From JARBAU01 sp040414675 (GTDB lineage: Archaea > Thermoproteota > Nitrososphaeria > Nitrososphaerales > Nitrososphaeraceae): a DNA stretch of 64,000 nucleotides. Both the position numbers and the translations under genes were made by a program. Below are positions 44,144 to 52,684 of this stretch, one piece after another. Under the pieces are notes generated by a model. It did no database searches, was not told the DNA's origin, and saw only the letters and a program-made list of their open reading frames with translations. How positions within the stretch are numbered: the stretch's first letter is position 1; each line of letters opens with the position of its first letter. Where the stretch lies: contig JBEDUN010000069.1 in NCBI GenBank assembly GCA_040414675.1, forward strand, positions 62,001 to 126,000, given 5' to 3'.

Positions 44144-46285
44144 TCAGGCTTTCTGCTCTTGAACTAGCTTGTCAACTTTCTTATGTGTCTGATTAACGTC
44201 TTCCTTACTACCCTTCCAGATTACTTTTGAATACAACATGCTAGGCACCAATTTTTTAAACTCTATCCCTTCTCCAATATACCACTTGGGGAACCATTCG
44301 TACAAGTGCAATCTTATCGTCTGAATGTAAACGATCAAACCCTCTATTAGCATTATACCAATGTTCCCACCTATTAGTACTGCAAGACCGCCTCCATGTA
44401 AATAAGACGAATTCACGGTTACAAGAAGCGCCGAATGCACTAGAAGCATTATTCCTATTCTAGAATAGCTGATTATGTTCGATAACATTTCAACTATTCT
44501 GACTAGAATTACTTCAATAACGATACCCCCAAGTCCCCCGCCCTCATCGTGACCGTGTTTTGCAGCCTCTTTCTGTTCTCTCATACCACCGTATATCATG
44601 ATGCCAACAGTCGCAAAAATAACTGGAACAGCAGCTTTTGCGACAAGATCCACAGTAACCCATTTACCAAATGTAAATGATAACCATGGGACCGGCTCAG
44701 AATGTATGTGTCCAGTGACTCCGAACATTCCGATGATATCGTATCCGGAACCTATTGCAGCTAATACTAGTGAGACTATGGCCAGGAACTGAATAATAGT
44801 AGGAATATCATGACTCCAAACAAACAGCTTATTGCCATCCTTAATATCTTTGTGAAGTCGAAGAAAGAATGCCAATAACAAATGCACAATCCCTATAGCT
44901 ACAGAAACTTTCAGAATCTTGACTACTTGTACAAACGTGAGTTCTGAAATATTTAAGACACCTATGAATGGATTGTGAGAGATATGCGCTATCCCGAGAA
45001 TATGAAAACCAAAAACTTCACCTGTCCCCAAGCCAGCAATTGCAGCAGCTGCACCACTGGCTGCTATGAGGGTCCCCCAAGTAGTAATCGATCCATTGCC
45101 TCTCTGCCTTAGCAACATTCCCAGTCCAAAGAGCAAAAGTCCGTGGCCCAAGTCTGCAAACATTAATCCGAAGAAAAGAGGCCAAACAAAAGCAATTATA
45201 GGTGTCGGGTCTACCTCATCAGTTCTAGGTGTTCCCTGAGTTTCGGTGATAACTTCGAACGTACGTATGTACTTTTTATTTGTCATAAGAGTAGGTAACA
45301 CTAATTGTTGATCTCCTTGATCAACGCTGTGTGCATGTGCATCTTCAACTACAGAAATATAATTTTTTGTAAGATTGTTAAATTTGCCCTGCATTTTCTC
45401 CGGAATATATCCACTGATCAAAGCAAAATTCTTTGTACCTCCAGGTTTTCTAGTTATTTCTAAAACATCCTTGGCAACTTTTGCTGTTTCGTGTAACGAA
45501 AGTATTTGAGTCAAACTCGATTTCCTAACCTTTTCAATACGCTTTGCGATTTCAGTGGACTTGATCTCTAGTTCCTTGACTTTATCGCGAGCTTCTGAAT
45601 ATGCAATACTAGGATTCTGCGTGGCATTGGCTGGGATTTGTATAGGATGTACGCCAAACCCTCTGAGCACCTTTACAATTCTTTCAGAATCTTCTGAAGC
45701 CCCTAAAACTACAACGGAGGATTTATAATCTGACAATTTGCTAGTAAAGATTTCAAGATCACTCAAGCTCTTTTCTATTTCAACGAGATCTTTGGAATCT
45801 ATGATAAATATCTCAGCACAAAAGTACTTTAGATTTCTAAATAAAGCCAAATTAAGATTTAGATTAGCTGCTACTTTTAACGTGCTTTCAATTGCCTTCT
45901 GTTCCTCCAATTGCTTTGTTATATTGTTATGTTCGGCCAATACTTTCTTTGGTTCTTCGAGAACAATTTTTTCCCTATCCTCTAAATCAGCTACGAAATT
46001 TTGAATATCCTTTATCACATAATCGGTTTTGCCCCTTGGAGCTCCCTTAAACATAGTATCCATAACTCCCGTTTCTAAAGGTATGTTTAATGCTCTGGTT
46101 ACTTCGTCGATATCTTGAAACGCCTTCTGAGCCTTTAGCAACAAGTCATCCAATAGTGGATTAGAGTGCTCTGAGCTACTTGGCAGAGAATGAAACCATT
46201 CTAGCTCTGCTAACTTGCTCACTACTTCCTGAGTTTCTACTCTAGGCAAGATTACAGTAGCTTTCATCAGTTTAGCCAGGCCCAT
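44144..46285 (-). CDS. atpI: A-type ATP synthase subunit I (a subunit)
   Basis: Membrane stator of the A-type ATP synthase; carries the half-channels for ion flow. At 713 aa it has a long cytoplasmic N-terminal coiled-coil arm (about 1-330) and a C-terminal membrane part with about seven or eight TMs (IIAFVWPLFFGLMFADLGHGLLLF, the family signature, about 363-386). ISYSRIGIMLLVHSALL carries the essential Arg of the a subunit. It is the last gene of the E-A-B-D-K-I order, separated from K by about 170 bp. Confidence 0.94.
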   Translation of the reverse strand: MGLAKLMKATVILPRVETQEVVSKLAELEWFHSLPSSSEHSNPLLDDLLLKAQKAFQDIDEVTRALNIPLETGVMDTMFKGAPRGKTDYVIKDIQNFVADLEDREKIVLEEPKKVLAEHNNITKQLEEQKAIESTLKVAANLNLNLALFRNLKYFCAEIFIIDSKDLVEIEKSLSDLEIFTSKLSDYKSSVVVLGASEDSERIVKVLRGFGVHPIQIPANATQNPSIAYSEARDKVKELEIKSTEIAKRIEKVRKSSLTQILSLHETAKVAKDVLEITRKPGGTKNFALISGYIPEKMQGKFNNLTKNYISVVEDAHAHSVDQGDQQLVLPTLMTNKKYIRTFEVITETQGTPRTDEVDPTPIIAFVWPLFFGLMFADLGHGLLLFGLGMLLRQRGNGSITTWGTLIAASGAAAAIAGLGTGEVFGFHILGIAHISHNPFIGVLNISELTFVQVVKILKVSVAIGIVHLLLAFFLRLHKDIKDGNKLFVWSHDIPTIIQFLAIVSLVLAAIGSGYDIIGMFGVTGHIHSEPVPWLSFTFGKWVTVDLVAKAAVPVIFATVGIMIYGGMREQKEAAKHGHDEGGGLGGIVIEVILVRIVEMLSNIISYSRIGIMLLVHSALLVTVNSSYLHGGGLAVLIGGNIGIMLIEGLIVYIQTIRLHLYEWFPKWYIGEGIEFKKLVPSMLYSKVIWKGSKEDVNQTHKKVDKLVQEQKA

Positions 46286-46454
46286 TTTTTACACTTGCTT
46301 GTGAACGTAGTCTCTTTAAATTCTTTGCTCTTTTAGATCGAGCTAGAAATCACAAATGCCTCATTATAAATACCGATCATGATATGAATATTGAACCAGC
46401 AAAAGATGATTTTCTCGAAATGATTTCAAAATATGAATAAATTAGAAAGAAATT

Positions 46455-46790
46455 CTATTGGCCTAATATGATGAACATCATTACTATACCGTAAATTGCA
46501 ATAGATTCTACCATACCTACAAAGATGAAAACCCTGGACTGCATTTTCGGATTATCGCTGATCGCAGCTAGACCCGCAGCACCGACAAATCCCAAACCTA
46601 TTCCAGCTCCAGCTCCTGCCAAACCGAATGCTAAGCCAGCTCCAATTAGTTTTGAGGATTCATTTGCCACTGTCACTGTCTTTTGTGCATGTGCTAGCGG
46701 AAACCCAGGCACCACTAAAAATGCAAGTGTAAGACTAACAGTAACTACCAAAACTGGGAAGAGCATATGCCCGTTCGTTCCAATATTCAT
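46455..46790 (-). CDS. atpK: A-type ATP synthase subunit K (c-ring proteolipid)
   Basis: Proteolipid of 111 aa. It has an N-terminal hydrophobic leader (about 8-34, ending LAHAQ), then the two-helix hairpin LIGAGLAFGLAGAGAGIGLGFVGAAG and VFIFVGMVESIAIYGIVMMF. Glu95 is the ion-binding carboxylate of the second helix. A leader peptide on the proteolipid is a known trait of some archaeal homologues. It lies between D and I. Confidence 0.94.
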   Translation of the reverse strand: MNIGTNGHMLFPVLVVTVSLTLAFLVVPGFPLAHAQKTVTVANESSKLIGAGLAFGLAGAGAGIGLGFVGAAGLAAISDNPKMQSRVFIFVGMVESIAIYGIVMMFIILGQ

Positions 46791-46917
46791 ACGGTTTCGA
46801 GACCAAATGCCCTATTTAATTATAACTAAACGATCTGAGAAAACATGTACACATACTGAATTTGAACACTAAAGTCTATAAAAATAGCCTTTGAATATAG
46901 TCTAAATTCGTAAATCG

Positions 46918-47559
46918 CTAACTTGATTTCTTTCTATCTAAAAGAACTTTGACTTTTTTTAATCGTACAAATTCTTCCCTTTCGCGTTCTTCTAAGGTAG
47001 ATCGAATGAATGAAATTGCGTACTCATATTGGGGTATGATTACATATTCCAGGGCGTTGATAAGCTTCTGGGTTCGTTCTAACTCCTTAGCCAGACTGAA
47101 GATCGCGTTTTCATATTCTGCAGCTTTGCAAATTTTCGGAAGCATATTTTTAATCAGCTTTGCTGCTTTGTCTACCGAAGAATTCGTTTCTATGAAACCA
47201 TAAGAAAGATCCTGCCCCCCTTCCTTAGTTTTTACCTGAAGAGTAGGTATTTTTACATCTACGATCCTTCTCACATTAACATCTACTTCCATTACGCTTG
47301 GTGTCGAGTCAGCAATTGATTCCAATGTGGTTGTACCAAGTGACATGTAAGAATCATAAACAGCAGTATAAATTTGGCCTAGTGGGCTCCAAATATCGCT
47401 TCTTGCCTTATTTGCTTCTTCAATCATTTCATCTATCTTCTTTAGGAGAACTTCTCTCTTGTCATCTAAAATCTTGTGGACCATCTTTCCTACATGTAGT
47501 GATCTTCGAATTTTGATCAGTTCAATTTTTGTTGCAACAACCCTCCCTCCAAAAGACAT
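46918..47559 (-). CDS. atpD: A-type ATP synthase subunit D (central stalk)
   Basis: Central rotor-shaft subunit of 213 aa. Long helices with the family's KIELIKIRRSLHVGKMVHKILDDKREVLL beginning and a C-terminal coiled coil (ALEYVIIPQYEYAISFIRSTLEERERE). It starts 6 bp after the stop of subunit B. Confidence 0.94.
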   Translation of the reverse strand: MSFGGRVVATKIELIKIRRSLHVGKMVHKILDDKREVLLKKIDEMIEEANKARSDIWSPLGQIYTAVYDSYMSLGTTTLESIADSTPSVMEVDVNVRRIVDVKIPTLQVKTKEGGQDLSYGFIETNSSVDKAAKLIKNMLPKICKAAEYENAIFSLAKELERTQKLINALEYVIIPQYEYAISFIRSTLEEREREEFVRLKKVKVLLDRKKSS

Positions 47560-47565
47560 CTGGTA

Positions 47566-48954
47566 TTACTGCTTCCCCTTGTAGTACTGTCGTACATTCT
47601 TTTCTTTTATTTTAGTTAGTTCACCTTCGGGCAAAGACGAGAGTACGTCCCAAGCTCTACCTAGAGTTTCTTCTAAAGTTCGATTTTCATCTTGGTTTTG
47701 TTTTAAAAAGTGCTTTTCAAATAAATCGCCAGCCTCGAGATATTTGAGATCAACTCCAGTCAATCCAGCTTTTCCTACAATTTCAGCTAGGGCTCTTACC
47801 TCTTGTGCTCGAGAGTAGGCATCGTATAATTGATTGCCTACTTCCATATGATCTGCTCGAGTCTTGCCTTCGCCTACTCCATCCTTCATTAATCTTGACA
47901 AGGACATTAGCACGTTAACGGAAGGATAGATACCTTTTCTAAAGAGATCCCTCCCAAGAACGATTTGACCCTCAGTAATATAGCCAGTTAGATCGGGTAT
48001 AGGGTGAGTAATGTCATCTGCCGGCATAGACAAGATGGGTACTTGAGTTACACTGCCATTCTTGCCTTTTATCCTTCCTGCACGTTCATAGTTATTGGCT
48101 AAATCCGTGTATAGATACCCGGGATATCCTTTTCTACCTGGTACCTCTTCCCTAGCTGCGCTAATCTCCCGTAAGGCTTCCGCATAGTTAGTCATATCAG
48201 TCAAGATAGCAAGAACATGCATACCCAGATCAAAGGCAAGATACTCTGCCACAGTCAAAGCAACTCTAGGTGTGATGATTCGTTCGATTGCCGGATCATC
48301 CGCTAAATTAAGAAATAGAACACTTCTACGCAATGCCCCTGATTCTTCTAAGCTCCGTTTGAAATATTGTGCTTCCGAGTACTGAACACCTATAGCAGCA
48401 AACACCACAGCAAAATCTTCCTTAGTTCCTACAACAGTAGCTTGTCGTGCTATCTGAGCAGCCAGAATATTATGAGGCATTCCCGAACCTGAGAAAATTG
48501 GTAACTTTTGTCCTCTGACTAGCGTGAGCATTCCATCTATGACAGACACTCCAGTCTGAATGAATGATGTCGGGTATTCTCTTCTTTCCGGATTCATAGG
48601 TTCCCCATTGACATCAATGAATCGATCCGCTACGGGATCTGGCAGTGAATCGTTAGGTCTACCTAGACCATCAAAAACCCTCCCTAGCAATTCCTGAGAA
48701 ACTGGCATCGTCATTGTCTTGCCTAGAAATTTCGCCTTAGTACCAGAGATAGCAAGGCCAGTCGTGCCCTCAAAAACTTGAACTACTGCTTTGCCATTCC
48801 CAACTTCCAAAACCTTGCCCAATCGCCGTTCTCCATCGGTGGATTCGATTTCTACTAGTTCATCAAATGACGCTTTTGTGATACCATCAATTATCATAAG
48901 TGGGCCTTTTATCTCGGCAACTTTAGTATACTCTATTCCTACGGCTTCAGACAA
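47566..48954 (-). CDS. atpB: A-type ATP synthase subunit B
   Basis: Non-catalytic alpha-like subunit of 462 aa. ITKASFDELVEI at the start; SGSGMPHNILAAQIARQA in place of the Walker P-loop (no GKT), as expected for the B subunit; VRALAEIVGKAGL near the end. Its first 8 bp overlap the end of subunit A, so coupling is likely. Confidence 0.95.
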   Translation of the reverse strand: MSEAVGIEYTKVAEIKGPLMIIDGITKASFDELVEIESTDGERRLGKVLEVGNGKAVVQVFEGTTGLAISGTKAKFLGKTMTMPVSQELLGRVFDGLGRPNDSLPDPVADRFIDVNGEPMNPERREYPTSFIQTGVSVIDGMLTLVRGQKLPIFSGSGMPHNILAAQIARQATVVGTKEDFAVVFAAIGVQYSEAQYFKRSLEESGALRRSVLFLNLADDPAIERIITPRVALTVAEYLAFDLGMHVLAILTDMTNYAEALREISAAREEVPGRKGYPGYLYTDLANNYERAGRIKGKNGSVTQVPILSMPADDITHPIPDLTGYITEGQIVLGRDLFRKGIYPSVNVLMSLSRLMKDGVGEGKTRADHMEVGNQLYDAYSRAQEVRALAEIVGKAGLTGVDLKYLEAGDLFEKHFLKQNQDENRTLEETLGRAWDVLSSLPEGELTKIKEKNVRQYYKGKQ

Positions 48955-50734
48955 CTATCTTTGCCTCCTCTCTCGAAATGCTTTTATTGAATTCCTCTGT
49001 GAGTCGTTTATCTATATCATCAAGCTTTGAAACCTGATCGTCGGGAATTTCAAACTTGGCCTTTAGTAACGTAGTAATGATAGGGGTCGCTCTTATGTCA
49101 GACAAGGGAGTTCCTTCTCGGAGAGCTTTTTGAGCCTCTTTGTAGAATTTGATCATTAGTCTTACCAACTTCAATTGTTTTTCAGGACTGCAATATGTAT
49201 CAACATTATCAAATGAGTTTTGTTGCAATATCCCAATTTTTATCATTCTTGCTAGTTCTAGCACCAATTTTTCCTCGTCAGGCAGAGCCTCTGGTCCGAG
49301 GAGCCGAACTATCTCTTTTAATGTATCTTCCCTCTGCAGAAGCTCATACGATTCTGCTCTAAGTTCATACCAATCCGCACTAACATTTTGCTTCCACCAT
49401 TTGGATACATCCTCCAAATAGCCAGAGTAGGATTGCATCCAATTGATAGACGGATAGTGTCTTGAATAAGCTAATCTAGTATCCAAGGCCCAAAAAGTCT
49501 TGATAAATCTAATGGTGTGAGTGGTTACGGGTTCAGTGAAATCAGCTCCTGATGGAGAAACCGCGCCCACCAATGTGACTGATCCTGCTCTATCTGGAGA
49601 GCCCAATGCTCTTACACGACCGGCTCTTTCGTAAAATTCTGCTAATCTTGAGGCAAGATATGACGGATATCCCTCTTCTGCTGGCATCTCCTCAAGCCGG
49701 CCAGACATTTCCCTTAATGCTTCTGCCCATCGACTTGTTGAGTCAGCAACAAGAACGACATCGAATCCCATGTCACGATAGTACTCTGCAATAGTTACAC
49801 CCGTATATATCGAAGCTTCCCTTGCTGCTACGGGCATGTTACTCGTGTTCGCAACAAGCACCGTTCTTTCCATTAACGGCCTACCTGACCTTGGATCAAT
49901 TAGATGTGGAAATTCTACAAGCACTTCAGTCATCTCGTTGCCCCGCTCTCCACATCCTATGTAAACTACAACTTTAGAATCCGCCCACTTTGCAATTTGA
50001 TGTAATGTAACAGTCTTCCCAGTACCAAATCCTCCGGGAATAGCTCCAGTACCTCCTTTTGCGATCGGAAAATAGGTATCAATTATACGCTGTCCTGTAA
50101 TGAGTGGTACTGACGGATCATATCTCTCTGCATACGGTCTAGGTTTTCTAACAGGCCATTTGTGATACATCCTCAACTCTGTCTTTAACCCATTCTGTTC
50201 CGTATTCGCTATAACTTGATTTATATCATAATCTCCTTCGTTAGCAATATCTCTTATCGTGCCTCCTCGAAAATCCGGGGGAACGAGAATACTATGAGTC
50301 AGTAACGGCGTTTCTTGCACAGTTCCGAGAATTGATCCTGGTTGTATTGACTCCCCTTTCTTGGCCGTGGGAATAAATTTGTATTTTTTCTTCATATCAA
50401 CTGGGGTCGTAGCTATCCCTCTTCCTATAAAATCACCACTTTTTTGTGCCATTTCGACTAATGGTCTCTGAATCCCGTCATAAATTCGACCAATTATTCC
50501 TGGACCTAATAGAACAGACAAAGGCTGACCAGTACCGACTACTGGTTCACCAGGTTTTAATCCGGATGTTGATTCATAAACTTGAACAAAACCGACATCT
50601 CCCGTTAATCTTATTACTTCTCCGATTAGTTTTGACTCCCCTACTTCCACAGTTTCATACATCTTAGTCGAAGCCATACCATCGGCCTTAACAGCCGGAC
50701 CACTGACCCATACAATTCTGCCTCTGGCTACCAT
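48947..50734 (-). CDS. atpA: A-type ATP synthase subunit A (catalytic)
   Basis: Catalytic subunit, 595 aa. It has the A-type P-loop GGFGTGKTVTLHQIA, the GERGNEMTEVL segment with the catalytic Glu, and the DSTSRWAEALREMSGRLEEMP motif. The A-type non-homologous region follows the N-terminal barrel. It is preceded by subunit E with a 4-bp gap. Confidence 0.96.
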   Translation of the reverse strand: MVARGRIVWVSGPAVKADGMASTKMYETVEVGESKLIGEVIRLTGDVGFVQVYESTSGLKPGEPVVGTGQPLSVLLGPGIIGRIYDGIQRPLVEMAQKSGDFIGRGIATTPVDMKKKYKFIPTAKKGESIQPGSILGTVQETPLLTHSILVPPDFRGGTIRDIANEGDYDINQVIANTEQNGLKTELRMYHKWPVRKPRPYAERYDPSVPLITGQRIIDTYFPIAKGGTGAIPGGFGTGKTVTLHQIAKWADSKVVVYIGCGERGNEMTEVLVEFPHLIDPRSGRPLMERTVLVANTSNMPVAAREASIYTGVTIAEYYRDMGFDVVLVADSTSRWAEALREMSGRLEEMPAEEGYPSYLASRLAEFYERAGRVRALGSPDRAGSVTLVGAVSPSGADFTEPVTTHTIRFIKTFWALDTRLAYSRHYPSINWMQSYSGYLEDVSKWWKQNVSADWYELRAESYELLQREDTLKEIVRLLGPEALPDEEKLVLELARMIKIGILQQNSFDNVDTYCSPEKQLKLVRLMIKFYKEAQKALREGTPLSDIRATPIITTLLKAKFEIPDDQVSKLDDIDKRLTEEFNKSISREEAKIVV

Positions 50735-50738
50735 AATC

Positions 50739-51353
50739 CTAACTATCTCCTCTTAGCATCTGGACTATGCTTTTCCTTATTAAAGGTTTGAGTCTTTCGA
50801 TTCTCGAATCCAGAGTTCCATCGTATGTCAATGTAAGATCAGCTGAACGAACACGTACACCCCCAATCACGTCTATTGGCTTTTCACTCACTGTTAGTTT
50901 GATTTTCTTCTGCTTATCTATGAACGTAGGCAATTTTTTGACTAATTCAATATCTGTTTTATTGCATTCTATGATCATGTTGTCGTTCCCGATAGCTGAC
51001 AGACCTTCATCGACAAGCTTATTCAATAAACGCTTGTAATTTTCGTCCCTACCAACAGAACGCATTGCCAATTTTGCCTTTTCAAATACTTCGTTTACTG
51101 CTCCTTCTACCAACAGTAATTGCTTATTTCTACCATTCAATCTTGTCGAACCAACTATCTGTCTTTTTAAATTTTCTGCTTGTTTTCGAGCCGAGTCGAT
51201 AATTCTTTCATATTCTGTTTGAATAGAGTCCCTCGAAGATTCAAGATTATTCATAGATTCATGATAAGCCGAGTCGATCTGCGCAATCAAATCTGACTCT
51301 TTCTCAGATAAAACCTTATTCACCGTACGTTCAAGAGCGGAATTTGAACTCAT
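50739..51353 (-). CDS. atpE: A-type ATP synthase subunit E (peripheral stalk)
   Basis: Peripheral stalk subunit of 204 aa with a helical N-terminal half (NKVLSEKESDLIAQIDSAYHESMNNLESS) and a C-terminal globular head (DVIGGVRVRSADLTLTYDGTLDSRIERLKP). It is the first gene of the E-A-B-D-K-I cluster; an AT-rich promoter region lies in the 157 bp before it. Confidence 0.92.
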   Translation of the reverse strand: MSSNSALERTVNKVLSEKESDLIAQIDSAYHESMNNLESSRDSIQTEYERIIDSARKQAENLKRQIVGSTRLNGRNKQLLLVEGAVNEVFEKAKLAMRSVGRDENYKRLLNKLVDEGLSAIGNDNMIIECNKTDIELVKKLPTFIDKQKKIKLTVSEKPIDVIGGVRVRSADLTLTYDGTLDSRIERLKPLIRKSIVQMLRGDS

Positions 51354-51510
51354 CTATTGCATTTCGCAAAAATACGTGATTTTAATCTTTTGATATAATA
51401 ATCTTAATAATTACTAAAAACTTTGTGATGTCATGTGTGTATTCAGAACATTGAATATCAAACAAATAATTAATTAGATATTAATGCAAATTCTAACATC
51501 ATTGTAGTGC

Positions 51511-52074
51511 TCATGTCAAATTTTTGAGACTTGAAATGTATCCCTTCTGTGATGAGGAATTCAATCTAGACCTTACAAGCCTTGCCATATTACTCAACTG
51601 TTTAAAATGAGTTCCTTTCCAGTAATTCTTATTGCATGAGATACATCGAAAAATTTCTTTATGAAGTAGTCTTATCTTCGGAGGTAAGCAAACACTCTGC
51701 AAATCTTTGATTTTTGTGTTCTCCAATTGCCCGTTGCATATGGCACAACGGGAAATATTTGTGTCTAGATCGATTGGTTTGATCGCGTATTTTGCAAATA
51801 TATTTGCAAGGTTATCAACGTCGTCGTTGCTTCCACTTAGTAGCATACCTTGTCCCCCGATCTTCACAACTCGTTTGAACAATTCCTTATCACAAGTAAG
51901 GATCACTCTATCGAGTGTAGAAGCAATACTTAGTACATCCTCATCTTTTATATCCCTTATGTAGATAGTATCAAACCCAAATATTCGCAATTTACGCGCA
52001 ATACTGCCTAGCATAGCATCAGCAAAAAAGTCTGGAGGAAATTTAGCTAGGGGATTCTGTCCTACACTCTTCAC
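51511..52074 (-). CDS. Mut7-C RNase domain protein with zinc ribbon
   Basis: A Mut7-C/PIN-like RNase of about 187 aa starting at the GTG 52074 (VKSVGQNPLAKFPPDFFADAMLG). The nuclease core shows FFADAMLGSIARKLRIFGFDTIYI (catalytic Asp) and VILTCDKELFKRV. A zinc-ribbon pair CAICNGQLE and CISCNKNYWKGTHF closes it, typical for DUF82. An earlier ATG would overlap the upstream CBS gene by 128 bp, so the GTG is preferred (overlap 32 bp). It is downstream of the CBS and NFACT genes. Confidence 0.82.
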   Translation of the reverse strand: MKSVGQNPLAKFPPDFFADAMLGSIARKLRIFGFDTIYIRDIKDEDVLSIASTLDRVILTCDKELFKRVVKIGGQGMLLSGSNDDVDNLANIFAKYAIKPIDLDTNISRCAICNGQLENTKIKDLQSVCLPPKIRLLHKEIFRCISCNKNYWKGTHFKQLSNMARLVRSRLNSSSQKGYISSLKNLT

Positions 52075-52630
52075 ATGTAAATGTACCTTCCTGATATTGT
52101 AGGAGGTCTGACCATTCACCACATTCATCACAGTATCCAGATATATCATTTGCAGATCGTCCGATTTCACCTCGGATAATGGCAGCTTTTTCTGAAATCA
52201 CGTCCACCAAATCTGGTGTCACTGCAATGACGTCAGATGCCGAAATGATACCTACTAATCTACCTTTATAAACCACACCAAGTCTTTTTATTTTGTTCTG
52301 ACGAAGAATTCTTGCCGCCTCTGTTACACTTTCTTCACCCTCAATAGTGTATAGCTTTTGCATCACATTCTTGGCATTTATCAAACTTGGTTTAACGTCT
52401 TGTACTACGGCGTTTGAAACGATATCCCAGTCAGTGGCAATCCCTTCAGGATTGCCGTCATTGTCAGTAATCACGATACTTCCAACTCGTTCATCTTTCA
52501 TTTTTGTCGCGAGATCCATAATAGTTGTCTCAGCAGAAGCTGAAACTACTGGACTATTCATAATATCTCTGACAAGAACACGTGTTATCATATTTGCATC
52601 TCTATGTCTTTCGACTGGTTTCTTCACCAC
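52043..52630 (-). CDS. CBS-domain protein with C-terminal zinc ribbon
   Basis: A 195-aa protein with two CBS motifs (about 20-75 VRDIMNSPVVSASAETTI and about 90-140 VMQKLYTIEGEESVTEAARILRQNKIKRLGVV), which bind adenine nucleotides as a pair. A zinc ribbon CDECGEW...CEECRTE follows. No attached catalytic domain. It begins with GTG. It overlaps the Mut7-C gene and follows the NFACT gene with a gap of about 54 bp, so the three form a probable operon. Confidence 0.88.
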   Translation of the reverse strand: MVKKPVERHRDANMITRVLVRDIMNSPVVSASAETTIMDLATKMKDERVGSIVITDNDGNPEGIATDWDIVSNAVVQDVKPSLINAKNVMQKLYTIEGEESVTEAARILRQNKIKRLGVVYKGRLVGIISASDVIAVTPDLVDVISEKAAIIRGEIGRSANDISGYCDECGEWSDLLQYQEGTFTCEECRTESPS

Positions 52631-52684
52631 GATAGTGAATTGTGATTATTGCTTTAATTACTTTCCTAATCTGCATCGTGTCTC

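Noticed and set aside
52075..52170. Earlier start for the Mut7-C RNase gene
   Set aside because: It would overlap the CBS gene by 128 bp, and the conserved domain begins after the GTG at 52074.
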